Assembly (NCBI GenBank): GCA_904393855.1 | Contig: CAJFNE010000121.1 | Location: 1 to 5,714, forward strand | Length of the DNA stretch: 5,714 bases | Source: an uncultured Oscillibacter sp. | GTDB lineage: Bacteria; Bacillota; Clostridia; Oscillospirales; Oscillospiraceae | Direction: 5' to 3' | Part shown: positions 5,546 through 5,714 of the stretch, in pieces | How positions within the stretch are numbered: position 1 is the first letter of the stretch | Layout of the letters: the number at the start of each line of letters is the position of its first letter | The notes under the pieces: model-generated | Database searches by the model: none | What the model saw: the letters and a program-made list of their open reading frames with translations, nothing else | What the model was told of the DNA's origin: nothing | Program-made: the position numbers and the translations under genes

Positions 5546-5580
5546 GGGGTTCCAGGCTTTTTGTGCTTACATAACCCCTT
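5532..5580 (-). promoter_or_regulatory. Two mutually exclusive hairpins upstream of smc
   Basis: Three segments can pair in two ways. AAGGGGTT at 5544-5551 can pair with AACCCCTT at 5573-5580 (8 bp, 21-base loop), or its first six bases can pair with CCCCTT at 5533-5538 (6 bp, 5-base loop). The two stems share the middle segment and cannot form together. Neither is followed by a U run on the gene strand. The arrangement resembles an attenuator-type switch but may equally be a chance palindrome cluster. Confidence 0.35.
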
Positions 5581-5603
5581 ACAGATTTCTATAACTTTTC
5601 AGT

Positions 5604-5714
5604 GTAGTGGTGTATATCCTGGTGCAAAATGGTGTTGGCTGCGGCAAAATGGTGTAAACCTATATGACCTTGATTTTGCCTTCCAGGCTTTGAAAACTTG
5701 CGATCTTTCTGGAC
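5604..5714. mobile_element. Possible insertion sequence end (IS21-like), running off the window
   Basis: TGGTGT occurs at 5608-5613, 5630-5635 and 5650-5655, spaced 22 and 20 bases, about two helical turns. The last two are part of a 12-base direct repeat GCAAAATGGTGT (5624-5635 and 5644-5655). Regularly repeated transposase-binding sites inside the ends, and a terminal TG, are features of IS21-family elements; the possible tip here is TGTAGTGG at 5604. The DNA is more AT-rich than the genes beside it. On the minus strand a short frame enters from the window edge and stops at 5660, just before the repeats, as a transposase C-terminus would, but its 17 residues match nothing I recognise; another frame stays open to 5589. 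An operator array for a DNA-binding regulator is the main alternative. Confidence 0.35.

Noticed and set aside
5589..5714. Partial gene entering from the right edge on the minus strand
   Set aside because: Two frames are open at the edge (stops at 5660 and 5589), but neither short tail shows a recognisable motif and the proposed IS end covers them. It is mentioned only as context for that element.

Overview
The window carries two housekeeping genes, both on the minus strand. smc (1933-5499) is the chromosome-condensing ATPase and ftsY (371-1243) is the signal-recognition-particle receptor GTPase. The very GC-rich coding sequence, the Gram-positive type SMC, the FtsY without a long acidic domain and the smc-then-ftsY order suggest a high-GC clostridial Firmicute, perhaps an Oscillospiraceae-like gut anaerobe. 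That placement is inference from style and gene order, not a database match.

Layout, left to right. Positions 1-370 lie downstream of ftsY, hold no credible gene, and contain copy A of a dispersed repeat and a short GC hairpin just after the ftsY stop. Next come ftsY and its strong Shine-Dalgarno site. The 689-bp gap between ftsY and smc (1244-1932) is built almost entirely of palindromic elements: a tandem array of three hairpins (1260-1323), copy B of the dispersed repeat (1321-about 1613), a face-to-face pair of 28-bp palindromes (1621-1686), a hairpin-rich stretch (1687-1858), and copy C of the repeat (1859-1933) in inverted orientation, which ends inside the smc stop codon. smc fills 1933-5499. 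The last 209 bases (5506-5714) are visibly more AT-rich and hold the smc leader, then three regularly spaced TGGTGT repeats that resemble the end of an insertion sequence running off the window.

In many Firmicutes smc and ftsY are tightly packed, often as rnc-smc-ftsY. Here repeats have accumulated between them, so ftsY may be expressed separately or be modulated by the hairpins in its leader. The gene products do not act in one pathway: SMC, with ScpA and ScpB, organises the chromosome, and FtsY docks SRP-ribosome complexes at the membrane.

The most notable signal is in the non-coding DNA. Where two copies of a hairpin can be aligned, many of the differences between them are paired, compensatory changes in the two arms of the stem. 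This is seen independently in four sets of hairpins (1334-1362 versus 1892-1920; 130-151 versus 1404-1425; 1621-1648 versus 1659-1686; and units within 1260-1323). It points to maintenance of the folded form, either as RNA or as single-stranded DNA in a REP/MITE-like mobilisation process.
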